This document shows positions 22,192 to 34,703 of a stretch of DNA of 64,000 nt, piece by piece; within the stretch, counting starts at the first letter, position 1; each line of letters starts with the position of its first letter. Where the stretch lies: NCBI GenBank assembly GCA_016758905.1, contig JAEPQZ010000010.1, positions 806,001 through 870,000 of the forward strand, in the 5' to 3' direction. This DNA is from Umbelopsis isabellina. Taxonomy: Eukaryota; Mucoromycota; Umbelopsidomycetes; Umbelopsidales; Umbelopsidaceae. The notes below the pieces were generated by a model. The model saw nothing but the letters and a program-made list of their open reading frames with translations, did no database searches and had not been told where the DNA came from. The translations under genes were made by a program, and so were the position numbers.

Positions 22192-24169
22192 ATGAACCAC
22201 TTTGAACAGTTACGCAAATGGATCCCCATACCAGATAAACTGATAAAAACAGCTAACGACAATAGTGAAATTGTTGCAACTGTGGCAGCGGCCATCACCC
22301 TGGCCGGCGCAGTACATATTTACTACAAATCTTCAAAAGCTCAGCTACAAGGAAATTCTATTGATGGTATTCCTGGTCCAAAGCATTTGCCTTTGTTAGG
22401 TAACGCTCTTGAATTCACACAGGATTCAATAGGCGCATACTTAGACAGTGTCGCATGGTTAGTACTGAGACAGAATTATTGAATCGATCTATTAAGAACA
22501 AGAGATTAACAGTGTTAAATAGGACTTATGGAGACACAGCACATATATATATTGGCCCAACACGATATCTTGTTGTATCTTCTCCTACTGCAATTAACAC
22601 AGTGCTCAAATCGAGACCCCATGTATATAAGAGAGCGCAGGGAATTGAGAAACATTTCAAAAATTCCGAGATCAATGGCTTGTTTTCAATGGAAGGCAAG
22701 TAGTACTCCTTTTCAGTTAGCTATATATGCTCAACAACTAATTAAACAAAGGTTCTTAGGCGATGATTGGAGAAACAGCAGGGCATGGTTCTTCCCTCAA
22801 TTTTCCCCAAGTAAAATCAACAAGACTAGGCCATTGATTGCCAAACATGCCGTTCAACTACGCAAAGATCTCAATGAGTATTCAGACTATATGGAAAATC
22901 TGCACAAGAAATGGTTTCATTCGGCCCGACAGAACCCGAATAGCAGATATACCCGGTCCAACCTTTACAATCCAAAGGAACTGAAAAGCACCGAAGATCT
23001 CTTCGGCAAGTATGCTTTTCAAATTATTGTCGATTTTTCTTTTGCTAATGGTAGGTCAAAGTATACTTGAAATAGGGTTGAATCTAGTAGCACTCTAACA
23101 GTTGTACAGACAACAAAGATTTTTTGCCAGAAAATATGTTTGAGGACATGCTAGTTTTGTTTGCAGTCCTACGTAGACGCATACTTGGCATCATACCATG
23201 GTATACATTGGGTATCAAAGACAACCTAGATCGCAAATGTGAGGCTACAGTGAAATCTATTAAAGTAGCTATCCGGCAAATTATCGAAAATTATGATCCA
23301 CAAACATATCTAGATAACTCGAACAAAATGAGCACTATGTTAGAATCGCTGTGGTACTCCCTCAACCATAAGGAGCCCGAACAGGTCAAAGTACATGGCA
23401 TGGCTTCTGCAACTAAGGCTGCAAACAAATTGTCTCTTGACACCATGGTCGGTAACTTGCTCACCGTAATAAATGCAGGCTATGGTATGTGTAATGATTA
23501 CATAAATGACAAAGTTGCTGACTCCATGTTCTTACCCTCCTTATCAAAACAGATACTACTGCCAATACATTGCAGTCGATTGCATACATGCTTGCAAAGC
23601 ACCCTCATGTTCAAGAAAAACTTCATGCTGAAGTCGATTCTGTTTTGGGTGGCCCTGAAGACCGAATGAACATGAATGAAGACGAAATTATGAACAAAAT
23701 GCCAAACAATATGTTTGCTCAGTTCCCCTACGCCACTGCAATCGTAAATGAGGCACAGCGTGTGCATCCTGTTGCTCCATTCCTCGGCATGGAAGCTATC
23801 CATGATACTATTCTTGAAGGATACGTGATTCCCAAAGGTACAAACATCATGCTCATGACCAAAGTGGCATCTATGAATCACTGTCCCACGGCCGACCCAT
23901 TCCTGTTCAAACCCGAGCGCTGGATTGAAAGCACAGAGGAACAAAAGCGACAGCAGGATCGGCTAGATTGGTCATTTGGTGGCGGCTCCAGAGTTTGTCC
24001 TGGGCGTCATATGGCAAATCTGGAGCTTGTATCAGTCGTAGTATTGGTCTTCTCTCTATTCCATCTCAAGGAAATGGACCGTGCAACGAACGCTCCTCCA
24101 GTGGTAGAGGGTGCCACTTTCACAACTCTCTTGCAGAATGTCTATATCCGGTATATTCCTAGAGTTTGA
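22192..24169 (+). CDS. Cytochrome P450, CYP509-like
   Basis: A haem mono-oxygenase. Exons 22192-22457, 22523-22695, 22760-23050, 23110-23484 and 23553-24169 give 573 residues in one frame. The N-terminus has a membrane helix (IVATVAAAITLAGAVHIYY) and then the proline hinge GIPGPKHLPLLGN. The I-helix reads AGYDTTANT, the ExxR motif is EAQR, the PERW motif follows (FKPERWIES), and the haem loop is FGGGSRVCPGRHMA with the cysteine ligand. The WRNSRAWFFPQFSPSKI block is typical of the CYP509 family of Mucorales. The second intron uses a GC donor (22696), which is the only choice that joins EG to DDW. Substrate is unknown; no biosynthetic partner genes lie nearby. Confidence 0.93.
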
Positions 24170-25246
24170 ATCACAGTATACGTTGTAACATTCATGTAAC
24201 CTTGAAGAAGATGTATATTCAAGTAAAAATAGCTGAAAAATACCTTTCAAGACGAATAGGAATGTTGCTTTATTGAAATATATTTCTCGTAAGATTTTCA
24301 AAGCGCTTTAAATCTGTTGGGATAAGTATAGCTTTGACCAAGTTTCTGATAATCTGTGAAGATCTCGAAGCCTCTTATGCAAAAATTCTATCAATTATAG
24401 AATCCGAAATAGAAGCTGTAACGGATCCACGTGGAAATGAGTATTTTCCGGGAAGATCATATTGGCGCACTTAGCCAGTAATTGTCATACTTTGGGCATG
24501 TTCATGTCCAAATTCATACATTTTTTCCATCGTAAACATGATTATCAATGCCTACAAAATTGATCATTGGATCTTGAATCTTTAAATCAATGATTTTACG
24601 GATCAACGTGAAGAAAAAAAAAGATTAAAGTGGCAGCCGAATTGTACACATGAGGCAGATTTAGTTCTATTTGCTTGCAAGGAGTGCAAATTACTTTCAT
24701 AAATGTTGTCATACACAGTCATTTACCCATATGGCACAAGTCGTCGACAAAACCATTCCCAGATTATATCGATACCATGCCCGATCCCAATGATGTTTGT
24801 GTTCAGTAATAAGATACCGAATTCTATATAAGTGTAGCGAAACACAACAAATCCAAAGCCAGAGCCAGCGCGCGGAAGTAGCGTAACATTGACCGTTGTA
24901 CTCCGCATGAGCACCTCGAAATGCACAGACATGGCCATGCAAAAAAGGCAGATATATATGTTTATGTTCACTATAAGAATATCACTATTTATGCTGTAGA
25001 AATTTGTAGTTTAAATCAGGGATACGGTCTTGCTGACCCTGCTCAGAAAGCGGGCAATGTAAAACCGGAATTCCTTTTCCAGCCTTCGTGCAGGGAAGTC
25101 CGTGATGCGGCCTTTTTAGGCAATGCCCCAGATTAGCTCCAGAGGACGAAAAGGAGATAATTTTGTCACCTCAAAGTTTTTAGGTTACCAGGACGCAGCA
25201 GCCGTGCAGACACTCATTCTTCATCTTCTGGTAATTCATTTTGTGC
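24170..25246. other. Intergenic, 1.1 kb
   Basis: Between the P450 stop and the methyltransferase start. Several short frames exist in both directions but none starts with ATG and shows coding character. No repeat identified. Confidence 0.5.
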
Positions 25247-26538
25247 ATGTCGGCCATTATGTTTTGCTTCCGTCGTAGAAAGTCCGCTAAACCCAAAGCA
25301 AAGGCAGAAGCACCAAGTTCTGTTCCACCTTCGAAAAACGGCCTAAACAGTGCTGAAGGAGACATATCTACCAATTTTAGCTCAAACGGCGGTCGTCGCT
25401 TCCATAACGTCGAAAATAGCCAATATCTACTTCCTAACGATGATACCGGTAAGTCGCCTTATCGTGAATCCAAAGTATGACGCACAGACCAGACTTTAGT
25501 AATATTGGGATCTACAGAGTCGGATCGTTTACACTCTCAACACTGGATAGTACGAAATGTACAAGGAGGGTAATTGTAGTGATTTTTAGATATCATTGAG
25601 CGAGAGCATTGGATAGCAAGCTGATAGGTTTATGATTACAGGAACTTCGTCGCCCCTGTGGAAAAAGAATTGGATCAGGGTATCAAAGTTTTAGATGTTG
25701 GGACAGGACCAGGTACCTGGGTACTTGTAAGTAGTAGTTAAATATTATTCAACACGTCCATTACATTCATTACAGCTTACGCTATGGAAATTTGAATCAG
25801 GAAATGGCAAGAGATTTCATAAGTTCAACGTTTATCGGTATTGATATTTCAGCAAATTGGCCCCAGAACATCCGACCGCCCAACAGCTATTTCCAAATTG
25901 CAAACCTCAATGAGGAATTACCTTTCGAAAAACATTCCTTCGATTATATCCACTTGCGCTTTCTCGGAATGGGTCTGACGGAAAAGCAGTATGAGGATGG
26001 ATACAAAAAGCTGCTGTACATTCTTAAGCCCGGCGGTTATATTGAAATAGGAGAGGTAACATTCAATTCAATAACGCACGAGATAGTAAAGCCATCAAAA
26101 CTGATTTATAGTCGTCGTTTTCCTTCAATTGACATGAACCCTTAGTGCGATGTACGTTTTGCGTTCCAAAACTCAATTTGGAACAAATTTTTGGAAACCA
26201 TGGTACAATCACGAGGAATGAGCACGACCATGGCAGAAACTCTGAAAGATACCATCCAAGACATTGGAGGCTGCGAAGTTCAAGAAACCATTTTCAGATA
26301 TCCTCTTGGCCCCTGGGGTGGAAAGCTCGGCGTCTTGGCAGCAGAAGATTTGCAGCAAGTTTATGGTATTTTCAAAGACAATATGATCCAAGCCCTCCGT
26401 ATGAAATCCCCTGAAGAGTTTGATGCAGCAGTAGTTGCCGAGTTTAAAGAGTTCAATCGCCTTCATACTAGTATCATTTATCACAAAATCATTGTACACA
26501 AGCATGATTCGAGTGGCCACAATCGGAGTATGAAATAA
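25247..26538 (+). CDS. SAM-dependent methyltransferase, class I
   Basis: A Rossmann-fold methyltransferase of the type common in Mucoromycota; substrate unknown. The spliced product begins MSAIMFCFRRRKSAKPKAK (ATG 25247; a second ATG at 25259) with a basic, serine-rich head, then NSQYLLPNDDTESDRLHSQH, which is the conserved start of the family. Motif I is VLDVGTGPGTWVL, followed by EMARDF, FIGIDIS (motif II acid), PFEKHSFDYIHLRF, and KPGGYIEIGE. The C-terminal lid reads from DVRFAFQNSIWNKFLETMV to LHTSIIYHKIIVHK. Introns include one of about 90 nt after GGYIEIGE (26056-26145), placed because the unspliced frame hits a stop at 26143. Intron edges are inferred from frame continuity. Confidence 0.82.
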
Positions 26539-26631
26539 CAGCAGCTGAATGTTAAACGTGAGCTGGCTGCGTCATGGCCGTTTTACCCGTAAAGTAATCT
26601 AGCAAATACATTTTACCTTTTCACCACATAA

Positions 26632-27709
26632 ATGAATTTGTTTTTTGGCAAAGGCAAGTCAAAGACGACGGCGAAAGATTCTATTGTCAAATTGAGGGAG
26701 ACGCTGTCGATGCTAGAAAAGCGACAAGCGCATTTAGAAACCAAAGCAGAGAATGAATACAAAATTGCAAAGCTTAATGCAACCAAGAATCGAAGAGGTG
26801 AGTTGTTTTTTTAATACCATCGCTTACTAGAGTATGCAATGCATGTCAAATGCACCATCCCTTTTGAACATTGACTCAATCTGTTGCATCAGTGGCGTTG
26901 TTGGCACTCAAGAAAAAGAAAGCATATGAAGGGCAAATCGACAAGATAAATGGAACTCGCATGACGATAGAAACTCAAGTTATGGCTATTGAAAATGCAA
27001 ATGTGAACTTGGAGACTATGAACGCATTACGCGGGGGCGCTGAAGCTATGAGGAATATTCACGGTTCTATGTATGTTTATCGATCTGTTTCTCCTTCCGC
27101 TCCTTTGTATCCATTGCTTTTAAGCCAAACCGAGTCATGCCTATGTCACTATTCTCAGTATTGCGAAGTGGCGCTTTAGCAAGAAGACAAAGGTTGAAAA
27201 GGGTTCAGAGCGATCAATACCTGGGTGGGGAATGGCAAAATCTATAGAAATCGGTGCGTGATAGCTAATACAACTCTTTTTACAGGGATATCAACAAGGT
27301 CGATGCAACCATGGATGAGATTCGAGACCAAATGGATATTGCTAATGAGATCTCAGATGCCATTTCTAGACCAGTGCTTGGAGATGAATTGGATGAGGTA
27401 TGACACTTGCGTGATCTTTATATTACCCTCTCGAAATTGATACTCAACATATCTTTTTGCTTTTATAGGACGAACTCTTGAACGAGCTGGAAGAACTTGA
27501 GCAAGAAGAGTTGGATGCCAAGATGCTAGAATCAGCTCCTCCTGCAATGAGAGCTCCGAATGTCCCATCTCACGAACCAGGTAAGTTTAAGTAAATTACT
27601 CCAAGATTTTCCGATTATATCTAATCTTCATTCTCTAGCCATGAATACAGCTGTAGAGGACGACGAAGAGGCAGAGCTCAAGAAGTTGCAAGCTAGCATG
27701 GCGATGTAA
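26632..27709 (+). CDS. SNF7: ESCRT-III subunit Snf7/Vps32 (CHMP4)
   Basis: Snf7 polymerises on endosomes and drives the inward vesicle budding that makes multivesicular bodies. Exons 26632-26797, 26893-27070, 27286-27397, 27469-27580 and 27639-27709 give 212 residues, close to the usual size. The basic N-terminal helices read [20 protein letters not shown] and [17 protein letters not shown], then [20 protein letters not shown] and the acidic autoinhibitory half ([18 protein letters not shown], then [19 protein letters not shown]). The C-terminus ends [15 protein letters not shown], matching the Alix/Bro1-binding amphipathic helix of the family. The initial ATG is the first in frame. Third intron is the longest (215 nt). 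Confidence 0.95.
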
Positions 27710-28745
27710 ATAACTACACTTAGTGGTGATGTGTGGTTTATTAGGTTGCAAGCAAATGAAGATCTATCATATACACATGTTTCTCATGCTTTGAACTTGA
27801 CAGTATCCATCTTAGCCAGAGTTATTTTTGATAGTTATCCTCAGAATTTGTATTATTTTTCTTTCTCACTGTTGCTCATATCCTATAATGTGACATAATA
27901 GCCATCAGTGATCACCGTTTGACTTTTTTACTTCTATTTTATTGGAATTAAATTGAAAATTACCCATTTGACAGTAATGTCTACTGAATATAAATTGAAA
28001 CAACCTGAGTTCCTGATGGGCAAGCAGTTTGAGTGTTTAGAAAAGGTGGATTAGGTTTGAGTCGCTATGAAGAATTAGGATCCATTGATTTTCACTTACC
28101 CCGCATACTCCATGCTGGCAACTGACGAGCCTACAGAACAGAACAGCAGACAACGCACGATACATGAGATCCTACGACAATATGACCCTCAGTGAGCACA
28201 TTGTGATTTAAGTCATGATCTCTGACCTGAATTTCATTTCTTGCGGTTGGTCTTATCTGGTTGTTTAAAAGCACGCTGGCCCAACAAGTGAGAGAGATGA
28301 CCTGAGAAAGGTTTTTCGATGTGTTAAAAAATTTCAGACATAAGCAACGGATTCTACTGGCCGAAAAGTACATTCATTACCATATATGTAAATCGTAGCT
28401 TTTGCTTAAGTATGATGTCAGGCACAGCGAAACGTTGAGCTTTTACGGGAAGTTATTAAACTAACTGTTTCTGCTGCAACAAAAAAAAACTTTCTCTCTT
28501 TTGCTTACTACCCAACTACGAGTTGATCAGTGGAAGCTTGCATCTCACTGAAACGACAAGCGATCTTAGGCTCACTTGTTCCAAACTCTAAAATATCGGT
28601 GATCGCCAGCTTTCTCCGCATTACTGAATCAATTGATTAGATTGCAAATCGCCGTTCATGCATATTGTACCTGAATCATTATTATTGGCAAAGCTCATAA
28701 CGAAAATCTCTGTATTTTGTTGTTATAATCCGATCATAGTTATTC
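27710..28745. other. Intergenic, 1.0 kb
   Basis: Spacer between SNF7 and the Ssk1-like gene. AT-rich, with T-rich runs near 27920-27950. An 80-codon minus frame (28131-28373) has no recognisable content. Nothing else was seen. Confidence 0.5.
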
Positions 28746-31700
28746 ATGTCGCAAAATAGTCACTCTTACCGATCACTGGGGGAACAACAATTAAGCAGTG
28801 ACTTGCTGGCGGATGCTGAAAATCGATCGCTCGAGAAAACCTCAGGCAGTGTCAAAGACGATACTACAGAAGCACAGGAGAGTTGGTCCAACAGAATGAC
28901 CGGTTACAACTCGCCACTGAAGTCTATCGTCGAAAAATGGACTAAATTCGTGATACTGGGAAATTTTACTACTGCTGTGGCTGCTCTAATCATATCGATC
29001 TACGCACCACCATTAATCAACACTTCATCTATCTTAAATTATGATTTTACTTCTTGGAGGAGTTTTCACTTAATTTGTGCAGCTGCATGGTATAGTACAT
29101 ACTATGTATTAGCACCTAATCTTGAAAGCTGTCTAACCGGGTTGCGCAAGCTATCAATTGCTATTACCGGGCTGCAATGTATCTCACATGGCATATTGTT
29201 CATTGCTCTTCTAGCCAAAGGCTTGATTGGTTCTCAAGGCTTGTCACAGCCTCTTTTTAGCTATGCAACATTTCCATTGTTGCAATTCTCCTCTCTTATA
29301 TCGATACCAATTATCCAATTATTGATTTGTGTCAACAGCACCACACAAAACGCTATTGGACATAACTCCAACTTGGCTGCCGATCCTCAGCTCAAGGACA
29401 AGGATACCGCTACATACATAAAGCAATGCTGCTCTCAATTGAAGGATGTGACCAAAATGGTATCTGGTATAATCGAACAGTATGCTTCAGACCCTTTGAA
29501 TGCTTCATGTCAAGAAGTGCTCAGTTCCTGCTCGATAGCCATGCCAATAGCTTCTACTCTGGCTATTAAAACAGCAATGAAGCAAATAGTTCACATAGCA
29601 TCCGTCATGCAGCAAAATGCCTCAGGTAGCTTGAATCACAGCGATGAACAAAGCCCTGCTCGCAAACTTGCTGGCGGAATCAATAAGGAATTTGACATCT
29701 CGCAGACACTGCAAACGATAGGAGACGTGATGGAAGGCGTTTACACAAAACAAGGAGTTCCTTTGGTGATACAACTTGTAGACAGCGAATGGAAACAAGT
29801 CAACGTCATCGGCAACCAAGGTGCTCTAAGACACTGCTTGATTTGCGTAAGTTATTTATTGAATGGCCATCGCGTTCAGAAAAGTATACGAGTTCTTACA
29901 CTTTTTTTTTTTACAGATTTTAACTTCAATATTGCATATCTCCACACCAGGAAGTACTGTAGAAATGTCAATATCTTGCAATAGACCCGAAGAGACTCAA
30001 GAAGCCAGGAATAGTAAAGGCAATACGTTAAAGTTCGACATTGATATATCGCTCATTCCAAAAGTAGGCGAAGATAAGATTCAAGAATTAAAGCTGGCTT
30101 TGGATCCTGGCAACATAGAGCTTTTCGGGGGTTCCGTAAAATTTACTCAAATCTCAGAAAGCAAAGGACCAACTGTGAATGTATCTTTTAATATGGAGCA
30201 AGGAAAGGAAATCAACGGCGATGTTCCTATCAATGACGAAGGCGTGACATTGATTAATCCTGGTAGCAGAGATTCAGTGACCATCAGTTCACTCGAAGGT
30301 TTTTATGAACTGTTGAAAGGCATGAAGGTTGCTCTTTATGCGGAGGATGACAGCTTATTTGCAAAGCACTTGACAACTTGCTTGTCCAACTGGAGCGCCA
30401 GTGTAGCTTATTTTTCCATTGGCGATGACGATAATTCTGAGAAAGCAGAAGATAGCCTGGAACCCAGACCTCAGCTCTATGTTCGGACTCAGCACGGATC
30501 TCAGGTTAGAGGATCTACCAGCCCTTATCATCCGCAACAACTAAAAAGCGATGACAGTGTGAACCCAATGACTGCAGATATCATCATTGTAGATGACGAT
30601 ATCCAGGCTTTGAAGCAACAGATTGCCAATAGACATGCAGCCTTTGCTGCAGATGCAGCCCTTCGATCGCGTCAACCCTTACGTACGAAGAAAGGCAATG
30701 CCAGCAATCGTCCTGCTTCTCAAGCAACTATATTGCATTTCACGTCATTGGAAAACTATCAGCAAGTTAGAGATATCATAATATCCAATCTAGATCCGTT
30801 TTCTAAGCGCTCATTTGCTCTTGCGCACATAGTGGCTGTGCCTAAACCTGCTTGTCCTCGAAGAATATTGGCTGCATTATACACTGCTTGGAGCAAAACA
30901 ACTGTGGGACCGCAATATACGCCTATTGCAACTCTGCCCAATTCTCCCGTCAGTACAGTGTCCACAGTTTCCAGTTCAGGACAATCCCATGAATATCTCA
31001 GTTCTTCTGCACCTTCAAGCGCAGATCCACATTCACCTGAGAAAAACTCAAGAAAAATGGAGCGAGGTTTGGATAGTCCAAAAATCCGAGACATCGAGTC
31101 AGGACAGTACTTCCCATCGGCGCACATGCATTCTTCAGCCTCTCATATAGGTAGACACAACTCTATTTCGAATTCAAGTGAGGGTTCCCCAACAGGAATA
31201 GTGGTTGAAGAAGGCATATTGTTCTCACCAGCGCCGAAAGGTACAAATGCTAAACAAAAGGGTAACGGCATCAAGAGTCAGCTGAAAAACCTTGTTCCTA
31301 GCCCTGGTGGGCAAGCCACAGAAAGCAATGGCGAAGCTCCTTATTCGACAAGTCCTAAGGACACAGACAATGGAAACACGGAACCTAAGGCTCAGGAAAT
31401 ACCACGACGTCCAAAAGTCGAACAGATCGGCAGAAAAGACAGTTTCCGAGCGTCTAAATCATCTAACAGGCTCTCACCTACTAAAAGTTCAGCACAACCA
31501 AGCAAATCCAGCATCACCGCTGCACCCGTAGCACAAAGTCCACAGCCAATTAACGAGAAAGACCCAATGAGCATACCGATAATCAAAGAACCAAGCTCCT
31601 TGGACAGTGAAAAAACAGACAAAACTCAAAGCGGTAGTGAACCCTCCAAAGGTGACTCGCTCGATTCTACGGCCTCAGAACCCGGTAAAGCTATGGAGCG

Positions 31701-32570
31701 TTCGGCAGCGAGAAGATTATCGGCAAGAAAAAAAAGAAAATCTGTGAGTCGCTCACTTGTTAGCCCGCCCATTAAAGTCTTGATTGTGGAAGGTAAGTCT
31801 TTCAATTTTGGTTGTAGCATACCCGTTATGATGAATGCCTAACGCTCTTTCATATCATATCAGATAATATAATTAACCAAGTCATCTTGTCGAAATGGAT
31901 GAAAAATCATAACATTACATACGACGTGGCTGGTAATGGACAAATAGCTCTTGATAAATGGAACTCTGGAGGATTCCACCTGATATTGGTAAGATGAATA
32001 CTATGAATGTAATGCTCCACCTTTTTCCCATTTCCGTCACTCATTAATTACACATTCGTATCGCAGATGGATATTCAGTTGCCAGTGATGGACGGTTTAA
32101 CTGCGACCAAGAAGATCAGAGCTTGCGAGAAAGACCAAAAGAAAAGCAGTAGCATGTCCAGTAGCGATTCGACAGTGCCGTCGATCAGCAGCAAAGACTC
32201 CGATCGTGCACCAGGCCCCGAGTTTCGCTCATCTGTTATCATTGTGGCGTTAACAGCATCATCGCTGGATAGTGATCGACAGGAAGCATTAGCAGCAGGC
32301 TGTAATGATTTCTTGACCAAACCGGTCAATTTAGATTGGTTGGAACGAAAGATCACGGAGTGGGGAAGTATGCAGGCTCTTATTGACTATGAAGGATGGC
32401 GCCAATGGCGAGAGTCGAAGAAGCCAACAAAACAAGGAGAATCAAAACAGAAACTGGCGATACCAGAAGAGGCTGCACCAGCGACTACTACCTCTCCCGA
32501 CCGTTCTGGCGTTCTCATGCATGGCGGCGAGGCTATTAAAAGGCAAAAGAGGAGATCGATAGCTCCATAG
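28746..32570 (+). CDS. Ssk1/Mcs4-type response regulator fused to membrane and degenerate histidine-kinase modules
   Basis: Exons 28746-29846, 29917-31792, 31864-31988 and 32067-32570 give 1201 residues. The C-terminal receiver matches Ssk1/Mcs4, which passes osmotic and oxidative signals from a phosphorelay to the Hog1/Sty1 MAP kinase cascade: IKVLIVEDNIINQVILSKWM, then FHLILMDIQLPVMDG with the phospho-acceptor Asp, VALTASS, and FLTKPVNLDWL with the conserved Lys. In front are four probable membrane helices (about residues 65-205) and a region that resembles the dimerisation and ATPase parts of a histidine kinase (FDISQTLQTIGDVMEGVYTK, then ALRHCLICILTSILHISTPG, then GGSVKFTQISESKGPTVNVS), but without a phospho-His H-box or a DxGxG ATP box. 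A second, weak receiver-like stretch (GMKVALYAEDDSLF) follows, then a disordered linker. The membrane location is inferred. Confidence 0.88.
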
Positions 32571-33551
32571 ACACTGGGCATTGATTTTATTGCTGTTGCC
32601 ACTTATTTACCCCCTCTTTCCAAATACAAAGTGTATCTCTTTTCTGAAAAAAATCATAGCCTAGGAATAGCTTGACTGCTTTGAGAAGTCGTCTTTAGCC
32701 ATCTATCGGGCTATTCGCATAGTGGCTTTTATAATAATGAAAGCCAAGGTCGCTAACAGGCACTAAATTACTTCCGGTAATATGTTATACTTCATAAACG
32801 CTTGTCACTTGTCTCCTGTTATATCATGTAAAATACTTTTCGTAAAATTGCATTTCTTTATTTTTTTTTTAGTTGTATTTTTTGGCATTTGATCCATAGG
32901 ATTCGGTATAATTTAGCATCAATTTAGATCTCGTATTTATTCGTTTTCATTTAGTTCCATGTTTTGTTCATTTTGTCACTATATGTATATACTAAAAATC
33001 AAAGTTGCCGGGATATATGAGCTTTCGACCAATCTAGGTTCAATTTCACTTAGCTTCAGAAACATTACAGCAACGGCATCCTTCAAATTGGATCCCTTAC
33101 TAGTGCCAACAATGGGAGAGGCTACATAATACTTTGTTTAGCTAGAGAACCTGTACGAAAAAGATATATAAAAGGCAGTATGGCAGTTAATGATCCGCCT
33201 TATTTTTTGTACCAAAAAGTATTTACACCTGAGCCATTAACACACATCTATTCCAGAAATCTTGCGTACTGTACCAATCAGAATTGCCACCAAACTTACC
33301 ACGAAAACTGATGTATCGTCCTTGCCAAAGCTCATTAGCTGACGTACGCCAATGTGATGGCGGATGTTTGCGGCGTACCTTTAGCCCATTTAGTGTATCC
33401 GGAGGTTTTTCCGAAAGCTCGCCGTTGCTGACGTACCCAAAAAATGGACAGTCATAATTGCGAAAGTGCAATCCTGCGATTTCCACGCATATTTAATTGT
33501 TGTAATTTTGGTTGTCAGCTACAAGAAACACAACTCTTTTTCACTTTGACA
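32571..33551. other. Intergenic, about 1 kb
   Basis: Downstream of the Ssk1-like gene and upstream of the reductase. AT-rich. An 87-codon minus frame (33223-33486) ends with plausible composition but has no ATG start; it could be a missed terminal exon or chance. Confidence 0.45.
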
Positions 33552-34703
33552 ATGGCCGAACTTTTTGCTCCAGCACCAGAACCAGCTACCGAGCTCGGTC
33601 GCTACCGAATCCTCAGCTCCACAGCAGGTATTCGTGTATCTCCCTTGCAACTAGGAGCCATGTCCATTGGTGACGCATGGTCCGGTTTCATGGGTTCCAT
33701 GGACAAGGATTCTGCCTTCAAACTTCTCGATGCTTATTTTGAAGCTGGTGGCAACTTTATTGACACTGCCAATAACTACCAGAACGAGCAGTCTGAAGCT
33801 TGGTTAGGTGAATGGATGACTGCCCGAGGAAATCGCGATCAAATTGTTCTTGCTACCAAATTTACAACGGACTATAGATCTCACAAGATGGGAAAGGGAA
33901 AAGTACCTAACAATTGCGGCAACCATAAGAGAAGTCTTCACATGAGTGTCCGTGATTCTTTGGCTAAACTTCAAACCGACTGGATTGATATTCTCTACTT
34001 GCATTGGTGGGATCATACTACCTCGATCGAAGAAATCATGGATAGTTTGCATATCCTCGTGCAACAAGGAAAAGTGCTTTATATTGGCTTTTCGGATACC
34101 CCAGCCTGGGTAGTGAGTGCAGCCAATTATTATGCTCGCGCTAATGGCAAGACTCCTATCAGTATATATCAAGGAAGATGGAACGTCATGTCCAGAGACT
34201 TTGAGCGCGAAATCATTCCCATGGCTCGTTACTTTGGTATGGCTTTGGCCCCATGGGATGTTCTTGGCGGAGGCAAACTGCAGTCGAAAGAATCTATGGA
34301 AGAACGCAAGAAGCGAGGTGAAGGTTTGCGCAGCATGATGGGTGGTGAACAGTCAGAGGACGAAATAAAGATGAGTGAAGCATTGTCCAAGGTTGCTAGC
34401 GAACATGGCATCAAGTCTGTCACTGCCATCGCTCTTGCCTATGTCATGGCTAAGGCTCCAAACGTTTTCCCATTGGTTGGTGGTAGAAAGATCGAGCATC
34501 TTCATGACAACATTCAAGCACTGAAGATCAAATTAACTGATGATCAAATCACCTACTTGGAAAGCATCTTGCCATATGAACCTGGTTTCCCCAACACCTT
34601 CATTGGCGAAGATCCCAAGGTCACAGGAAAGTTTACTTTCCTCACAGCAGCTAATGCTCCCTTGGTGATCGAACGGTCACCCAAACCAATTGGTTATGTA
34701 TAG
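33552..34703 (+). CDS. Aldo-keto reductase, aryl-alcohol dehydrogenase type
   Basis: An NADPH-dependent reductase of the AAD/AKR9 group; the true substrate is unknown. A single exon of 383 residues, starting [19 protein letters not shown] (ATG 33552-33554). The catalytic tetrad is visible: Asp and Tyr in [14 protein letters not shown], Lys in [11 protein letters not shown] and His in YLHWWDHTT. The C-terminal cofactor loop reads [16 protein letters not shown]. Related fungal enzymes act on aromatic or aliphatic aldehydes. The frame is open 36 codons upstream of the chosen ATG, but no other ATG fits with family alignment. Codon use is regular, suggesting good expression. There are no linked pathway genes. 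Confidence 0.93.
   Translation: MAELFAPAPEPATELGRYRILSSTAGIRVSPLQLGAMSIGDAWSGFMGSMDKDSAFKLLDAYFEAGGNFIDTANNYQNEQSEAWLGEWMTARGNRDQIVLATKFTTDYRSHKMGKGKVPNNCGNHKRSLHMSVRDSLAKLQTDWIDILYLHWWDHTTSIEEIMDSLHILVQQGKVLYIGFSDTPAWVVSAANYYARANGKTPISIYQGRWNVMSRDFEREIIPMARYFGMALAPWDVLGGGKLQSKESMEERKKRGEGLRSMMGGEQSEDEIKMSEALSKVASEHGIKSVTAIALAYVMAKAPNVFPLVGGRKIEHLHDNIQALKIKLTDDQITYLESILPYEPGFPNTFIGEDPKVTGKFTFLTAANAPLVIERSPKPIGYV

Noticed and set aside
24709-24971. Two overlapping minus frames in the P450-methyltransferase gap
   Set aside because: Low-complexity hydrophobic translations in two registers and no splice or family support.
28131-28373. 80-codon minus frame between SNF7 and the Ssk1-like gene
   Set aside because: No motif, isolated, and composition like random sequence.
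33223-33486. 87-codon minus frame near the reductase start
   Set aside because: It begins with GTG, not ATG, and I see no upstream exon with a matching donor. Kept only as a note in the intergenic entry.
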